A program made the position numbers and the translations under genes. Shown in pieces: positions 42,550 to 51,584 of a stretch of 64,000 nt of DNA. How positions within the stretch are numbered: position 1 is the stretch's first letter; every line of letters begins with the position of its first letter. Origin of the DNA: Alitiscatomonas aceti. GTDB lineage: Bacteria; Bacillota; Clostridia; Lachnospirales; Lachnospiraceae. Below the pieces are notes generated by a model that saw nothing but the letters and a program-made list of their open reading frames with translations, was not told the DNA's origin and did no database searches. The stretch covers positions 1-64,000 of the forward strand of contig NZ_JAOQJF010000005.1 of assembly GCF_025567195.1 (NCBI RefSeq), read 5' to 3'.

Positions 42550-42960
42550 TTATTCTGTTTTTTTCATTTTATCCGCAAAATACTTCATAATGTCTTTTCT
42601 GGTGACGATCCCGATAAAAGATTTCTTATCGTCCAGGACCGGAACGAAGTTCTGCTTCATGGCCTTGTCTAAAAGGTCCTCCATATTGCTGTCAATGCTC
42701 ACCGGCGTATTGTCAGAACGGCGGGGAACATTGGTGATCAGGATCCTTCTTGCTTCCTGCAGGTTCAGATCCAGCTGGTTTTTTATATACCACAGAAGAT
42801 CGCCCTCGGTGATGGTCCCCACATAGGTCCCCTGCCGGCTGATGATCGGCACCGCCGAATACTTATGATACTCCATCTTCTCCAGAACCTGCCGGAGGCT
42901 TTCATCATCATGGATGTAAGCCACCTCACTCTTCGGTGTCAGAAAAAACAATATATTCAT
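42550..42960 (-). CDS. CBS-domain pair protein
   Basis: The 136-residue protein consists of two CBS domains: SEVAYIHDDESLRQVLEKM with YVGTITEGDLLWYI, and VSIDSNMEDLLDKAMKQN with FIGIVTRKDIMKYF. CBS pairs bind adenine nucleotides and often sense energy state. No catalytic domain is attached. AAGGAGAG precedes the ATG. The regulated partner is unknown. Confidence 0.9.
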   Translation of the reverse strand: MNILFFLTPKSEVAYIHDDESLRQVLEKMEYHKYSAVPIISRQGTYVGTITEGDLLWYIKNQLDLNLQEARRILITNVPRRSDNTPVSIDSNMEDLLDKAMKQNFVPVLDDKKSFIGIVTRKDIMKYFADKMKKTE

Positions 42961-43013
42961 TTCATCTCTCTCCTTTAGTCTATATCCGCCCGAAAGCGCC
43001 CGTTCCCTGTGCC

Positions 43014-43616
43014 CTAATATCCCAGGTCCTCGTTGATGAAGACCAGCTCCACGGTCATTCCGTTACAGGGACGCTCCAGGATCACTGTGGCGCTGCAGAT
43101 CCGGGCCGGACTATTACAGTCATAACAGCGCAGCTCTTCCGACGCGGCACAGGGCGTCTTGACCCCAAGGCGTCTGGCATTTTTCGTACAGGCCGTATTT
43201 TTAGCCCGGGCAATGGCGCTGTGAAGGTCCGGGGCGATCTTATTCCTTCCTATCACATAGAAGACCCGTTCCGGACCAAACAGGCTGGCCGCCGCCCGGT
43301 TTCCCGTACCGTCAATATTCACCAGCTCCCCGGTCTCCGAAACGCCGTTGGCGCTTAAAATATATACGGTGGAATCCATAGCTGCCCTTCTGGCCTCTGC
43401 CGCAGTCATCTCGTCCTTCCAGTGCCAGACCACCTGGTTGTTTTCCTTCAGAAGCTCGTACAGCCCCATTTCCTGACAGGTCATGGAGCCGCCGAAGCCC
43501 ACCCGCTCCCCGCGGATCTTTTCCTTCAGATAGGAAGCCGCCTCCTCCTTCGTTTCAAAATACGAGATGAGAAACCGGTGGTCCTCAAAGCTTTTCTTCA
43601 GTTTCCCGTAATCCAT
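43014..43616 (-). CDS. LUD-domain (LutC/YkgG-like) protein
   Basis: The 200-residue protein matches the LUD (DUF162) family: VGFGGSMTCQEMGLYELL, SANGVSETGELVNIDGTGNR and VFYVIGRNKIAPDL, with three cysteines near the C-terminus (TPCA, CYDC, RICS). Family members take part in lactate utilisation, but stand-alone clostridial copies like this one have no assigned role. The ATG at 43616 follows AAGGAGGAGC; an upstream in-frame ATG at 43631 precedes that site. Confidence 0.87.
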   Translation of the reverse strand: MDYGKLKKSFEDHRFLISYFETKEEAASYLKEKIRGERVGFGGSMTCQEMGLYELLKENNQVVWHWKDEMTAAEARRAAMDSTVYILSANGVSETGELVNIDGTGNRAAASLFGPERVFYVIGRNKIAPDLHSAIARAKNTACTKNARRLGVKTPCAASEELRCYDCNSPARICSATVILERPCNGMTVELVFINEDLGY

Positions 43617-43732
43617 ATGCTCCTCCTTCATCTGGTTTCTTTCCGTTCTGTAAAGTTATGTACAGTTTACCATATTTCTCTCATATTTTCACGAAAACTC
43701 TGTGAACTTTTTATTAAATTCATATTAACGTC

Positions 43733-43766
43733 AAAAAACAGACCGCCGGGTATTTTCCAGGCGGTC
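43733..43766 (-). terminator. Terminator of spoIIQ
   Basis: GACCGCC (43741-43747) pairs with GGCGGTC (43760-43766), followed on the minus strand by a T run (43733-43738). Confidence 0.82.
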
Positions 43767-43802
43767 CATTTTTCCAGATCCTTATAGCTTCTTCCCTGTC
43801 CC

Positions 43803-44576
43803 CTACTCCAGATAATCCAGAGCGTCCACAGGCTCGTCCCCGGAAAGCAGCTCAAAGTACAGGCTGGCCCCTTCCAGGGAATAATATTTGGTGGGCTCGG
43901 CCACATAGCCCAGCACATCGCCCCGGCTGACGTACTCGTTCTCCACCACCGGGATCTCCTTTAACTGGCCGCAGACGGCCTGGTAGCCGTTGCCCAGATC
44001 CAGCCGCACATAATTGCCGATCTCCTCATTGACGCCTACCTCCAGGATCCTGGCGTCGGCCGGGGCAGAAACAGGCGTGCTCACCTCGCTCTGGATCACG
44101 TTGGCCGGATTGCATTTATACTGCTCCAGGGTCGGGAACCAGGTGGTGGTGTTCATGCTGTATCCCAGGATCACATTTCCCTGTACCGGCCACAAAAGCC
44201 TGTCGCTTTCCGTAAAATCCAGAACCAGAGAATCCCCGGCCGCCGCTCCGGCCTCGTCTGCCGGCGGATCCTCCAGGGCCGCGGCTTCTGTCTCTGCCGC
44301 TCCCAGGGTATTTTCGGTCACATGGGAACCGGCTCCGGCCCCGGCCGGCTCCGCCTCATGGGCGTTGGAGCTTCCTGCCACGGTCCTGGGCGGCTCTGTC
44401 TCTTCGGCGATCATCCCTTCCGGCTCCTTGATCTCCAGATACGGACTCTCCTCCATGTTCTGGGCTCCCTTCCGGATCCTCACAGCGCCTGCTGCGGCAA
44501 CAATAGTCAGCAGGCCCAGCACTAGCATCACAAGAACTAACTTATCCTTGAAAAGCTGGTTTACTCTCTCTTTCAC
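43803..44576 (-). CDS. spoIIQ: Forespore channel protein SpoIIQ with degenerate LytM domain
   Basis: The 257-residue protein has a basic start, a membrane segment (about 12-32), an Ala/Glu-rich spacer and a C-terminal LytM/M23-like fold (about 128-250; ILGYSMNTTTWFPTLEQ, GNYVRLDLGNGYQAVCG, GDVLGYVAEPTKYY, GASLYFELLSG). In active M23 enzymes the first block carries His and Asp and the last reads HxH; here both His sites are absent (SLYFEL), so it should not cut peptidoglycan. SpoIIQ binds SpoIIIAH across the intermembrane space. Position right after spoIID and a SigF/G-like promoter support the name. Confidence 0.88.
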   Translation of the reverse strand: MKERVNQLFKDKLVLVMLVLGLLTIVAAAGAVRIRKGAQNMEESPYLEIKEPEGMIAEETEPPRTVAGSSNAHEAEPAGAGAGSHVTENTLGAAETEAAALEDPPADEAGAAAGDSLVLDFTESDRLLWPVQGNVILGYSMNTTTWFPTLEQYKCNPANVIQSEVSTPVSAPADARILEVGVNEEIGNYVRLDLGNGYQAVCGQLKEIPVVENEYVSRGDVLGYVAEPTKYYSLEGASLYFELLSGDEPVDALDYLE

Positions 44577-44595
44577 GTTTTATCACCTCGGTACT

Positions 44596-44623
44596 ATTCT
44601 TACCAAAGTGACACGTCTTATTC
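44596..44623 (-). promoter_or_regulatory. Candidate SigF/SigG promoter of spoIIQ
   Basis: On the minus strand GAATA (44619-44623) and GGTAAGAAT (44596-44604) are 14 bases apart. The -10 matches the forespore pattern GGHRARMTH at 8 of 9 positions. It overlaps the end of spoIID. Confidence 0.55.
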
Positions 44624-45608
44624 AGATTCCCTCTTTTAAAATTTCCACATTCTGGAAATAATGGTCCAGAAGTGCTTCAAAGCCGAGCCCCTCCTTTTCC
44701 AGCGCCGAGGCTCCGGCCTGGGAGAAGCCGTACCCATGACCGATCCCTTTGCAGGTGACCCGGATCTTTCCCTGGAGCTCATCGAAATAAAAGCACGGGG
44801 AGGACAGGCCCAGGGCGTACTGGACCTCTTCCCCGGAGTAGGTCTTCGGACCGATCTGGATCTGGACCACATATCCGGCCCCATCCCGCTCCGCCACCTG
44901 GATCTCCTCCAGGAGCCGGTCTGCATCCGGAGAGACCGCCCCCGGAATGGCGCTCACCCTCCGGGCCAGGTCCTCCGGCGTGAAGACCGCAATGGACAGA
45001 TATCCGTCGGCCAGAAGATCCCCTGGGCTTTCCGCCTGCCTGAGACATGGATGCTCCTGTCCTCCGGGCCTTGTGGCCCCCGAGGCCGCCCGGCAGAAAA
45101 ACACCTCCGCCGGTTCTCCCTCATAAGCCAGGTAAAGCCCGCTGGTGGCGGACACCGCCTCCCTGATCCTGCTGTAATCCTCCTGGTAAGTCCCGCCCCA
45201 CAGCTCCTCCATCTGCGCTCCGCTCAAGGCGTCCATGTCCAGGGCCTCCTCCGGGATCTCCTCCGCCCCGTCCATCTCCCGGTAGATATACGTCCGGGCT
45301 ATAACTGCCTGGGCCTTCAGAGTCTCCGGCCCGAAATCTGCCGGGATCTGGGCCGCCAGCACATGGACCAGGAAATCCTCCGCCGGGACCCGCGAAACCT
45401 TTCCTTCCCGCTCCACAGCCACATACCGCCTTCCGGCCACTCCGTTCCCATCAGTTCCCAGAGAGCCGCCCTGGCTTCCTTCTCCCCCGGCTCCCGCCAG
45501 CTCCTCAAAGCCCGTAAAATCCCCGCCGCCGATCCGGCCTGTCCAGGCCATGGTCGTCACATAGGGGATCATCACCATGATCATCAAAACAGTCAGAAAC
45601 CGCTTCAT
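44622..45608 (-). CDS. spoIID: Stage II sporulation protein D
   Basis: The 328-residue protein has an N-terminal membrane anchor (about 3-20) and the SpoIID domain: EDFLVHVLAAQIPADFGPETLKAQAV cut here into EDFLVHVLAAQIPADFG and ETLKAQAVIARTY, then SGATRPG and the C-terminal GIGHGYGFSQAGASAL. It is a lytic transglycosylase that thins peptidoglycan during engulfment. The ATG at 45608 follows GAGGTGGG; a GTG at 45620 lies within that site. A SigE-like promoter lies upstream and spoIIQ follows at 45 bases. Confidence 0.94.
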   Translation of the reverse strand: MKRFLTVLMIMVMIPYVTTMAWTGRIGGGDFTGFEELAGAGGEGSQGGSLGTDGNGVAGRRYVAVEREGKVSRVPAEDFLVHVLAAQIPADFGPETLKAQAVIARTYIYREMDGAEEIPEEALDMDALSGAQMEELWGGTYQEDYSRIREAVSATSGLYLAYEGEPAEVFFCRAASGATRPGGQEHPCLRQAESPGDLLADGYLSIAVFTPEDLARRVSAIPGAVSPDADRLLEEIQVAERDGAGYVVQIQIGPKTYSGEEVQYALGLSSPCFYFDELQGKIRVTCKGIGHGYGFSQAGASALEKEGLGFEALLDHYFQNVEILKEGI

Positions 45609-45639
45609 AAAAAAGCCCACCTCATATCCTTTTTTGTAA

Positions 45640-45668
45640 AGTCTATGAGACAGGCTTTCTTTTTAGAA
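45640..45668 (-). promoter_or_regulatory. Candidate SigE promoter of spoIID
   Basis: On the minus strand TTCTAAAA (45661-45668) and CATAGACT (45640-45647) are 13 bases apart, the same spacing as the spoIIIA candidate. The -35 match is weaker. Confidence 0.5.
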
Positions 45669-45717
45669 CCTGGGGAGCAGCTCCGTCCCCGGACGGGCCG
45701 CGTTCCCCTGGTTTGTA

Positions 45718-48177
45718 TTACAGTTCTACCTTGATCTTATCCAGATGCCAGATATCCCTTACGTACTCCTCAATGGTACGGTCTGAGGAGAACTTGCCGC
45801 TGGAGGCGGTGTTTAAGATGGCCGTCCGGGCCCACCATTTCTCATCCCGGTACGCCTTGTCGATCCGGTCCTCTGCCTCCGCATAGGAACGGAAGTCCTT
45901 TAAGATAAAGTACGTATCCGCCCGGTCGCTGGACTGGGTATTTAACAGGGAATTGTAGATATCCCGGAACAGCTCCGGATTCTGCGGGCTGTAACTGCCG
46001 TTGATGAGCTGCATCAGCACCCGGCGGATCTCCTGGTCGCTGTTGAAGATCTCCATGGGGTTGTAGCCGCCCTGGTTCTCCCAGTTAATGATCTCGTCGG
46101 AGGAAGCGCCGAAGATGAACATGTTCTCAGCCCCCACCTCCTCGGCCATCTCCACATTGGCTCCGTCCATGGTGCCGATGGTAAGGGCTCCGTTTAACAT
46201 GAACTTCATGTTTCCAGTACCGGAGGCCTCCTTGCTGGCGGTGGAGATCTGCTCGCTGACATCGGCTGCCGCAAAGATCATTTCTGCGTTGGATACACAG
46301 TAATCCTCAATGAATACCACCTTGATCTTGCCGTTGATGGAACGGTCGTTGTTGATCACATCGGCCACGGCGTTGATCAGCTTGATGGTCAGCTTCGCCC
46401 GGGTATAACCGGCCGCAGCCTTTGCTCCAAAAATAAAGGTCCTGGGCACGATATCCATATTTGGATTATCCTTTAACTGGTTATACAGATACATCACATG
46501 CAGGATGTTCATCAGCTGTCTCTTATATTCATGGAGACGCTTTACCTGCACATCGAAGATGGACCTGGGATCCACGTCGATGCCGTTGTGCTCCTTGATA
46601 TATTTTGCCAGGCGGATCTTGTTCTGATACTTGATGTTCATGAACTCTCTCTGGCACTTCTCATCGTCCGCGTAAATGGCCAGCTTTTTAATATGGGACA
46701 GGTCTGTGATCCACTCGTTTCCGATCTTATCGGTGACCCAGCTGGCTAAAAGCGGGTTTCCGTGGAGCAGGAACCGTCTCTGGGTGATGCCGTTGGTCTT
46801 ATTGTTGAACTTTGCGGGCATCATCTGGTAGAAGTCCTTTAATTCCTCATTCTTTAAGATCTCTGTATGGAGCCTTGCCACACCGTTGACAGAAAAGCTT
46901 CCCACAATGGCAAGATGTGCCATACGCACCTGTCCGTCGTAGATGATCGCCATTTTGCGGATCTTTTCATTGTCGCCCGGGTATGCCTTCTTGATCTCCT
47001 CCACAAACCGGCGGTTGATCTCCTCCACGATCTGGTAGATACGCGGAAGCAGGCGGGAGAACAGCTCGATGGGCCATTTTTCCAGGGCCTCGGACATGAT
47101 GGTATGGTTGGTGTAAGCGCAGGTCTTTGTGGTGATCTCCCAGGCCTCATCCCATTCCAGGTTCTGCTCGTCTAAAAGGATCCTCATGAGCTCTGCCACA
47201 GCCACCGTGGGGTGGGTGTCGTTCATCTGGAACACGGCTTTTTCATAAAACTTATGGATGTCGTCGTGGTTCTCCAGATATTTCTTAACGGCTCTCTGGA
47301 CGCTGGCAGAAATGAAGAAATACTGCTGCCTTAAGCGCAGCTCCTTGCCTGCGTAATGGTTATCGTTGGGATACAGCACCTCCACGATGGTCTTTGCCAG
47401 GTTTTCCTGCTCCACTGCCTTCTGGTAATCGCCCTTATCGAATTCCTTCAGATTAAAGGTATTCACTGGCTGGGCGTCCCAGATCCGCAGGGAGTTGACC
47501 ACGTTGTTGCCGTAGCCCACGATGGGGATGTCGTAGGGGACTGCCAGAACGGACTGGTAGCCCTTCTGGACAAAATGATTCCTGTGGCCGTCCCACTCAG
47601 TATCCACATAGCCGCCGAATTTTACCTCTGTGGCGTATTCGGGGCGGCGGATCTCAAAGGGATAGCCGTCCTTTAACCATTCGTCCGGCACCTCGATCTG
47701 GTAGCCGTCCTCGATCTTCTGCTTGAACATACCGTAGCGGTAACGGATCCCGCAGCCATAGGCCGGATAGCCCAGGGTCGCCAGGGAGTCCAGGAAGCAG
47801 GCGGCCAGACGTCCCAGACCGCCGTTTCCCAGAGCCGGATCCCGTTCCTGGTTTTCAATGGTATTTAAGTCAAAGCCCATTTCAGCCAGGGCCTCCCGGA
47901 TCTCCTCCTGCTCGCAGAGGCTGATGATATTGTTGCCCAGGAAGCGCCCGGTCAGGAATTCCATGGACATATAATATACGACCTTGGCATCCTGCTTCTC
48001 ATACTCCTTGTGAGTCGCGATCCAGCGGTCGATGATCATATCCTTCACCGCCAGAGCCACCGCCTGGTACATCTGCGCGGCGGTGGCGTCCTCAATGGTC
48101 CTCCGGTATGAGATCTTCAGATTGTAAATCACAGCCTTTTTAAATTCCGTCTTATGAATGGTGTGGTCCACGTTCAT
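45718..48177 (-). CDS. glgP: Glycogen/alpha-glucan phosphorylase
   Basis: The 819-residue enzyme is full length for the family. It shows YMSMEFLTGRFLGNN, the glycine loop ALGNGGLGRLAACFLDSLAT, VKRLHEYKRQLMNILH, and the pyridoxal-phosphate lysine K658 in EASGTGNMKFMLNGAL. It releases glucose-1-phosphate from glycogen or maltodextrins. It starts 16 bases after ileS with AGGAGGGT and no visible promoter in between, so it is probably read with ileS, an unusual pairing. No other glycogen gene is in the window. Confidence 0.95.
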   Translation of the reverse strand: MNVDHTIHKTEFKKAVIYNLKISYRRTIEDATAAQMYQAVALAVKDMIIDRWIATHKEYEKQDAKVVYYMSMEFLTGRFLGNNIISLCEQEEIREALAEMGFDLNTIENQERDPALGNGGLGRLAACFLDSLATLGYPAYGCGIRYRYGMFKQKIEDGYQIEVPDEWLKDGYPFEIRRPEYATEVKFGGYVDTEWDGHRNHFVQKGYQSVLAVPYDIPIVGYGNNVVNSLRIWDAQPVNTFNLKEFDKGDYQKAVEQENLAKTIVEVLYPNDNHYAGKELRLRQQYFFISASVQRAVKKYLENHDDIHKFYEKAVFQMNDTHPTVAVAELMRILLDEQNLEWDEAWEITTKTCAYTNHTIMSEALEKWPIELFSRLLPRIYQIVEEINRRFVEEIKKAYPGDNEKIRKMAIIYDGQVRMAHLAIVGSFSVNGVARLHTEILKNEELKDFYQMMPAKFNNKTNGITQRRFLLHGNPLLASWVTDKIGNEWITDLSHIKKLAIYADDEKCQREFMNIKYQNKIRLAKYIKEHNGIDVDPRSIFDVQVKRLHEYKRQLMNILHVMYLYNQLKDNPNMDIVPRTFIFGAKAAAGYTRAKLTIKLINAVADVINNDRSINGKIKVVFIEDYCVSNAEMIFAAADVSEQISTASKEASGTGNMKFMLNGALTIGTMDGANVEMAEEVGAENMFIFGASSDEIINWENQGGYNPMEIFNSDQEIRRVLMQLINGSYSPQNPELFRDIYNSLLNTQSSDRADTYFILKDFRSYAEAEDRIDKAYRDEKWWARTAILNTASSGKFSSDRTIEEYVRDIWHLDKIKVEL

Positions 48178-48193
48178 ACCCTCCTGTTTCTGA

Positions 48194-51100
48194 TTATCTT
48201 GTTACCTTTGCAACTCCCAGCATGACAGTCTCGCCGTTGATGTTCCACTCCTTGGCGTGGCCGGCCATCTGTCCCAGGGTGATGCTGTCTGCCAGCACCT
48301 CGCTCTTTAACTGGTCTGCATATTTCTTGATGATACCGGTGATGGTATCGTTGTTGTCTGCGTACACGTAGATATGGTCCATGACCTCGAAGCCGGCTTC
48401 TTTTCTCATGGTCTGGATCTTGCTGACCAGTTCCCGGTAGAAGCCTTCCTCCACAAGCTCCGGAGTCAGCTTGGTATCCAGGACCACGGTCACGGTGTTG
48501 TCTCCCTCGGATACATAGCCCTCCGTCTGTGCCATATCGATCAGAAGGTCCTCTCTGGTGAGCACCACCTCGGCCCCGTCAAAATTAAAGGTCAGGGCTC
48601 CCTTTTCATTTAAGGTGTCCATGGCGGCGTTGCCGTCCAGCTCCGTTAAGGCCTTTCTGATATTTCCCAGCTGCTTTCCGTATTTGGGTCCAACGGTCTT
48701 TAACTGGGGCTTGAAGGTATAGGAGGTAAAGGCGCGGACGTCGTCAGTAAATTCCACTGCCTTCACGTTTAATTCGTCCTCGATGATCTCCTGGTAGTAT
48801 TCCGGAAGAGCCTCTGCCTTCACGAACATCTTTGCGATGGGCTGGCGGTTCTTGATATTGGCCGTATTCCTGGCTGCACGGCCCATAACGACCACCTTTA
48901 ATACCTCGTCCATCTTGGCCTCCAGCTCTTTATCGATGAAGCCTTCCTCCACCTGCGGGAAATCACAGAGATGGATGCTCTCGGGAGCCGTTTCGTCGAT
49001 GGAGCGTACCAGGTTCTGGTAGATCTCCTCGGTCATGAACGGAACCATGGGAGCCGCTGTCTTGGAAATGGTCACCAGCGCGGTGTAAAGGGTCATGTAG
49101 GCATTGATCTTATCCTGCTCCATTCCCTTTGCCCAGAAACGCTCACGGCTTCTTCTTACGTACCAGTTGCTCATGTCGTCCACGAAATCCTGGAGGGCTC
49201 TTGCAGCCTCGGGGATCCGGTAGTTGGCCAGGTCGTCGTCTACCTCCTTCACTGTGGAGTTTAACTTGGACAGGAGCCATTTATCCATCACCGGCAGCTT
49301 CTCATAATCCAGAGCATACTTTGTTGCGTCAAAATTATCAATATTCGCATAAAGCACGAAAAATGCGTAAGTATTCCACAGGGTTCCCATGAACTTTCTC
49401 TGGCCTTCCATTACAGCCTTTCCATGGAACCGGTTGGGCAGCCACGGAGCGCTGTTGATATAGAAGTACCAGCGGATGGCATCGGCGCCGTATTTTTCCA
49501 GGGCGTCGAAGGGATCCACGGCGTTGCCCTTGCTCTTACTCATCTTCTGGCCGTTCTCATCCTGTACATGGCCCAGAACGATCACGTTCTCAAAGCAGGG
49601 CTTATTGAACAGCAGGGTAGACTCGGCGTGTAAGGAATAGAACCATCCTCTGGTCTGGTCCACGGCCTCAGAGATGAACTGGGCCGGGAACTGCTCATGG
49701 AACAGCTCCTGATTCTCAAAGGGATAGTGGTGCTGGGCAAAGGGCATGGCTCCGGAGTCGAACCAGCAGTCGATGACCTCCGGCACCCGGTGCATCTCTT
49801 TTCCGCACTGGGGGCAGGTGATGACCACGTCGTCGATGAATGGACGGTGGAGCTCCACCTCTCCCTGGTCGCCGTTCATTTTCTTACTGTATTTCTTTAC
49901 CACATCCATATAGTTGGGGCTCATTTTCTTAAGCTCTTCCCGGCTGCCGATGCAGTGCATATGGCCGCACTCACACTGCCATACGGGAAGCGGAGTTCCC
50001 CAGTAACGGTTTCTGGAGATGCCCCAGTCCTGGATATTCTCCAGCCAGTCGCCGAACCGGCCTTTTCCGATGGATTCCGGGATCCAGTGGATCATGTTGT
50101 TATTGCGGATCAGATCCTCCTTCACGGCGGTCATCTTGATGAACCAGGATTCACGGGCATAGTAGATCAGCGGAGTATCGCAGCGCCAGCAATGGGGATA
50201 GCTGTGCTCAAATACGGGAGCCTCGAATAAAAGATCCCGCTCTCTCAGATCCTTTAATACCTCCGGATCCGCCTTCTTCACAAAAAGACCTGCAAAGGGC
50301 GTTTCCTCTGTCATATCTCCCTTTGCATCCACGAACTGCACGAAGGGCAGGTCATATTTTCTTCCCACCTGGGCGTCGTCCTCACCGAAGGCCGGGGCGA
50401 TGTGTACCACGCCGGTACCGTCGGTCAGTGTAACATAATCTGCACAGGTCACATAATGGCCCTTTTTATGCTGCTTTTCTGCCACATCGGCGGCGCACTG
50501 GTATAAGGGTTCGTATTCCTTGCCCTCCAGATCCGTTCCCACATAGGTCTCCAGGATCTCGTAGGCCGGAGTCCCGTTCTCCTTGTCCGCCAGCTTTCCA
50601 AGAACCGTGTCCAGCAGAGCCTCTGCCATATAATAGGTAAAGCCGTCGGCGGCCTTGACCTTCACATACGTTTCCTTCGGATTTACGCAGAGAGCCACGT
50701 TGCTGGGAAGGGTCCAGGGAGTCGTGGTCCATGCCAGGATGTATGCGTCCTCTCCCTTGGCCTTAAACCGAACCACCGCCGAGCGCTCCTTTACGTCCTT
50801 ATATCCCTGGGCCACCTCATGGCTGGAAAGGGGGGTACCGCAGCGCGGGCAGTAGGGAACGATCTTAAAGCCCTTATAAAGAAGGCCCTTGTTCCAGATC
50901 TCCTTTAATGCCCACCACTCGGATTCGATATAATCGTCATGGTACGTTACATAGGGGTTATCCATATCCGCCCAGAAGCCGACGGTGCTGGAGAAATCCT
51001 CCCACATGCCCTTATACTTCCAGACACTCTCTTTACAATGCTCAATGAACGGCTCCAGGCCATACTCCTCGATCTGCTCCTTGCCGTCTAAGCCTAACAT

Positions 51101-51394
51101 CTTCTCCACTTCCAGCTCCACCGGAAGTCCGTGGGTATCCCAGCCGGCCTTACGAGGAACCATATACCCCTTCATGGTGCGGTATCTGGGGATCATATCC
51201 TTGATCACCCGGGTCAGGACATGGCCGATATGGGGCTTTCCGTTGGCTGTCGGCGGTCCGTCGTAGAACACGTAGGGCTGTCCCTTACGGCGGCTGTCGA
51301 TGCTCTTTTCAAAGATCTTCTGGTCCTTCCAGAATTTCTCCACCTGCTTTTCTCTGTCCACAAAGTTCAGATCTGTTGACACCTTCTGGTACAT
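48194..51394 (-). CDS. ileS: Isoleucyl-tRNA synthetase
   Basis: The 1066-residue enzyme has the class I signatures HIGH at 55-58 (PTANGKPHIGH) and KMSKS at 617-621, the tRNA-editing domain region WTTTPWTLPSN, and an anticodon-binding C-terminal half. The length and the AGWDTHGLPVELEVEK segment fit the long type 2 IleRS group found in many Firmicutes, often linked to mupirocin tolerance. GGAGG precedes the ATG. It is preceded by an isoleucine T-box leader with its own promoter. Confidence 0.97.
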   Translation of the reverse strand: MYQKVSTDLNFVDREKQVEKFWKDQKIFEKSIDSRRKGQPYVFYDGPPTANGKPHIGHVLTRVIKDMIPRYRTMKGYMVPRKAGWDTHGLPVELEVEKMLGLDGKEQIEEYGLEPFIEHCKESVWKYKGMWEDFSSTVGFWADMDNPYVTYHDDYIESEWWALKEIWNKGLLYKGFKIVPYCPRCGTPLSSHEVAQGYKDVKERSAVVRFKAKGEDAYILAWTTTPWTLPSNVALCVNPKETYVKVKAADGFTYYMAEALLDTVLGKLADKENGTPAYEILETYVGTDLEGKEYEPLYQCAADVAEKQHKKGHYVTCADYVTLTDGTGVVHIAPAFGEDDAQVGRKYDLPFVQFVDAKGDMTEETPFAGLFVKKADPEVLKDLRERDLLFEAPVFEHSYPHCWRCDTPLIYYARESWFIKMTAVKEDLIRNNNMIHWIPESIGKGRFGDWLENIQDWGISRNRYWGTPLPVWQCECGHMHCIGSREELKKMSPNYMDVVKKYSKKMNGDQGEVELHRPFIDDVVITCPQCGKEMHRVPEVIDCWFDSGAMPFAQHHYPFENQELFHEQFPAQFISEAVDQTRGWFYSLHAESTLLFNKPCFENVIVLGHVQDENGQKMSKSKGNAVDPFDALEKYGADAIRWYFYINSAPWLPNRFHGKAVMEGQRKFMGTLWNTYAFFVLYANIDNFDATKYALDYEKLPVMDKWLLSKLNSTVKEVDDDLANYRIPEAARALQDFVDDMSNWYVRRSRERFWAKGMEQDKINAYMTLYTALVTISKTAAPMVPFMTEEIYQNLVRSIDETAPESIHLCDFPQVEEGFIDKELEAKMDEVLKVVVMGRAARNTANIKNRQPIAKMFVKAEALPEYYQEIIEDELNVKAVEFTDDVRAFTSYTFKPQLKTVGPKYGKQLGNIRKALTELDGNAAMDTLNEKGALTFNFDGAEVVLTREDLLIDMAQTEGYVSEGDNTVTVVLDTKLTPELVEEGFYRELVSKIQTMRKEAGFEVMDHIYVYADNNDTITGIIKKYADQLKSEVLADSITLGQMAGHAKEWNINGETVMLGVAKVTR

Positions 51395-51505
51395 GACACA
51401 TTTCCTCCAATCTTGTTGTATGCGCAGCTTTCTCTTCCCTGCGCGTTTCGGTTATGCAGTTTGTGTCTGCGGCTCCCGCGCGGGATGCGGTCTGATTGAT
51501 AAAAA

Positions 51506-51560
51506 GATCCCGCGGAGCATTTTTATGTCACAGGATATCCGTTCCTATGATATAAAAAAT
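51506..51560. repeat. Dispersed element B, partial copy 3
   Basis: GATCCCGCGGAGCATTTTTA (51506-51525) and the following imperfect palindrome ending CCTATGATATAAAAAAT match the right-hand end of copies 1 and 2. The left hairpins are absent or diverged. As in the other copies it abuts a terminator, here the T-box terminator. Confidence 0.65.
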
Positions 51561-51584
51561 CGTCCTGTTCTTGCGAACAGGACG
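51554..51584 (-). terminator. T-box terminator upstream of ileS
   Basis: CGTCCTGTTC (51561-51570) pairs perfectly with GAACAGGACG (51575-51584) around TTGC; on the minus strand a T-rich run follows (51554-51560). Confidence 0.88.

Noticed and set aside
45640..45717. Hairpin after glgP considered as its terminator
   Set aside because: The stem has several mismatches and is not followed by a T run on the minus strand.
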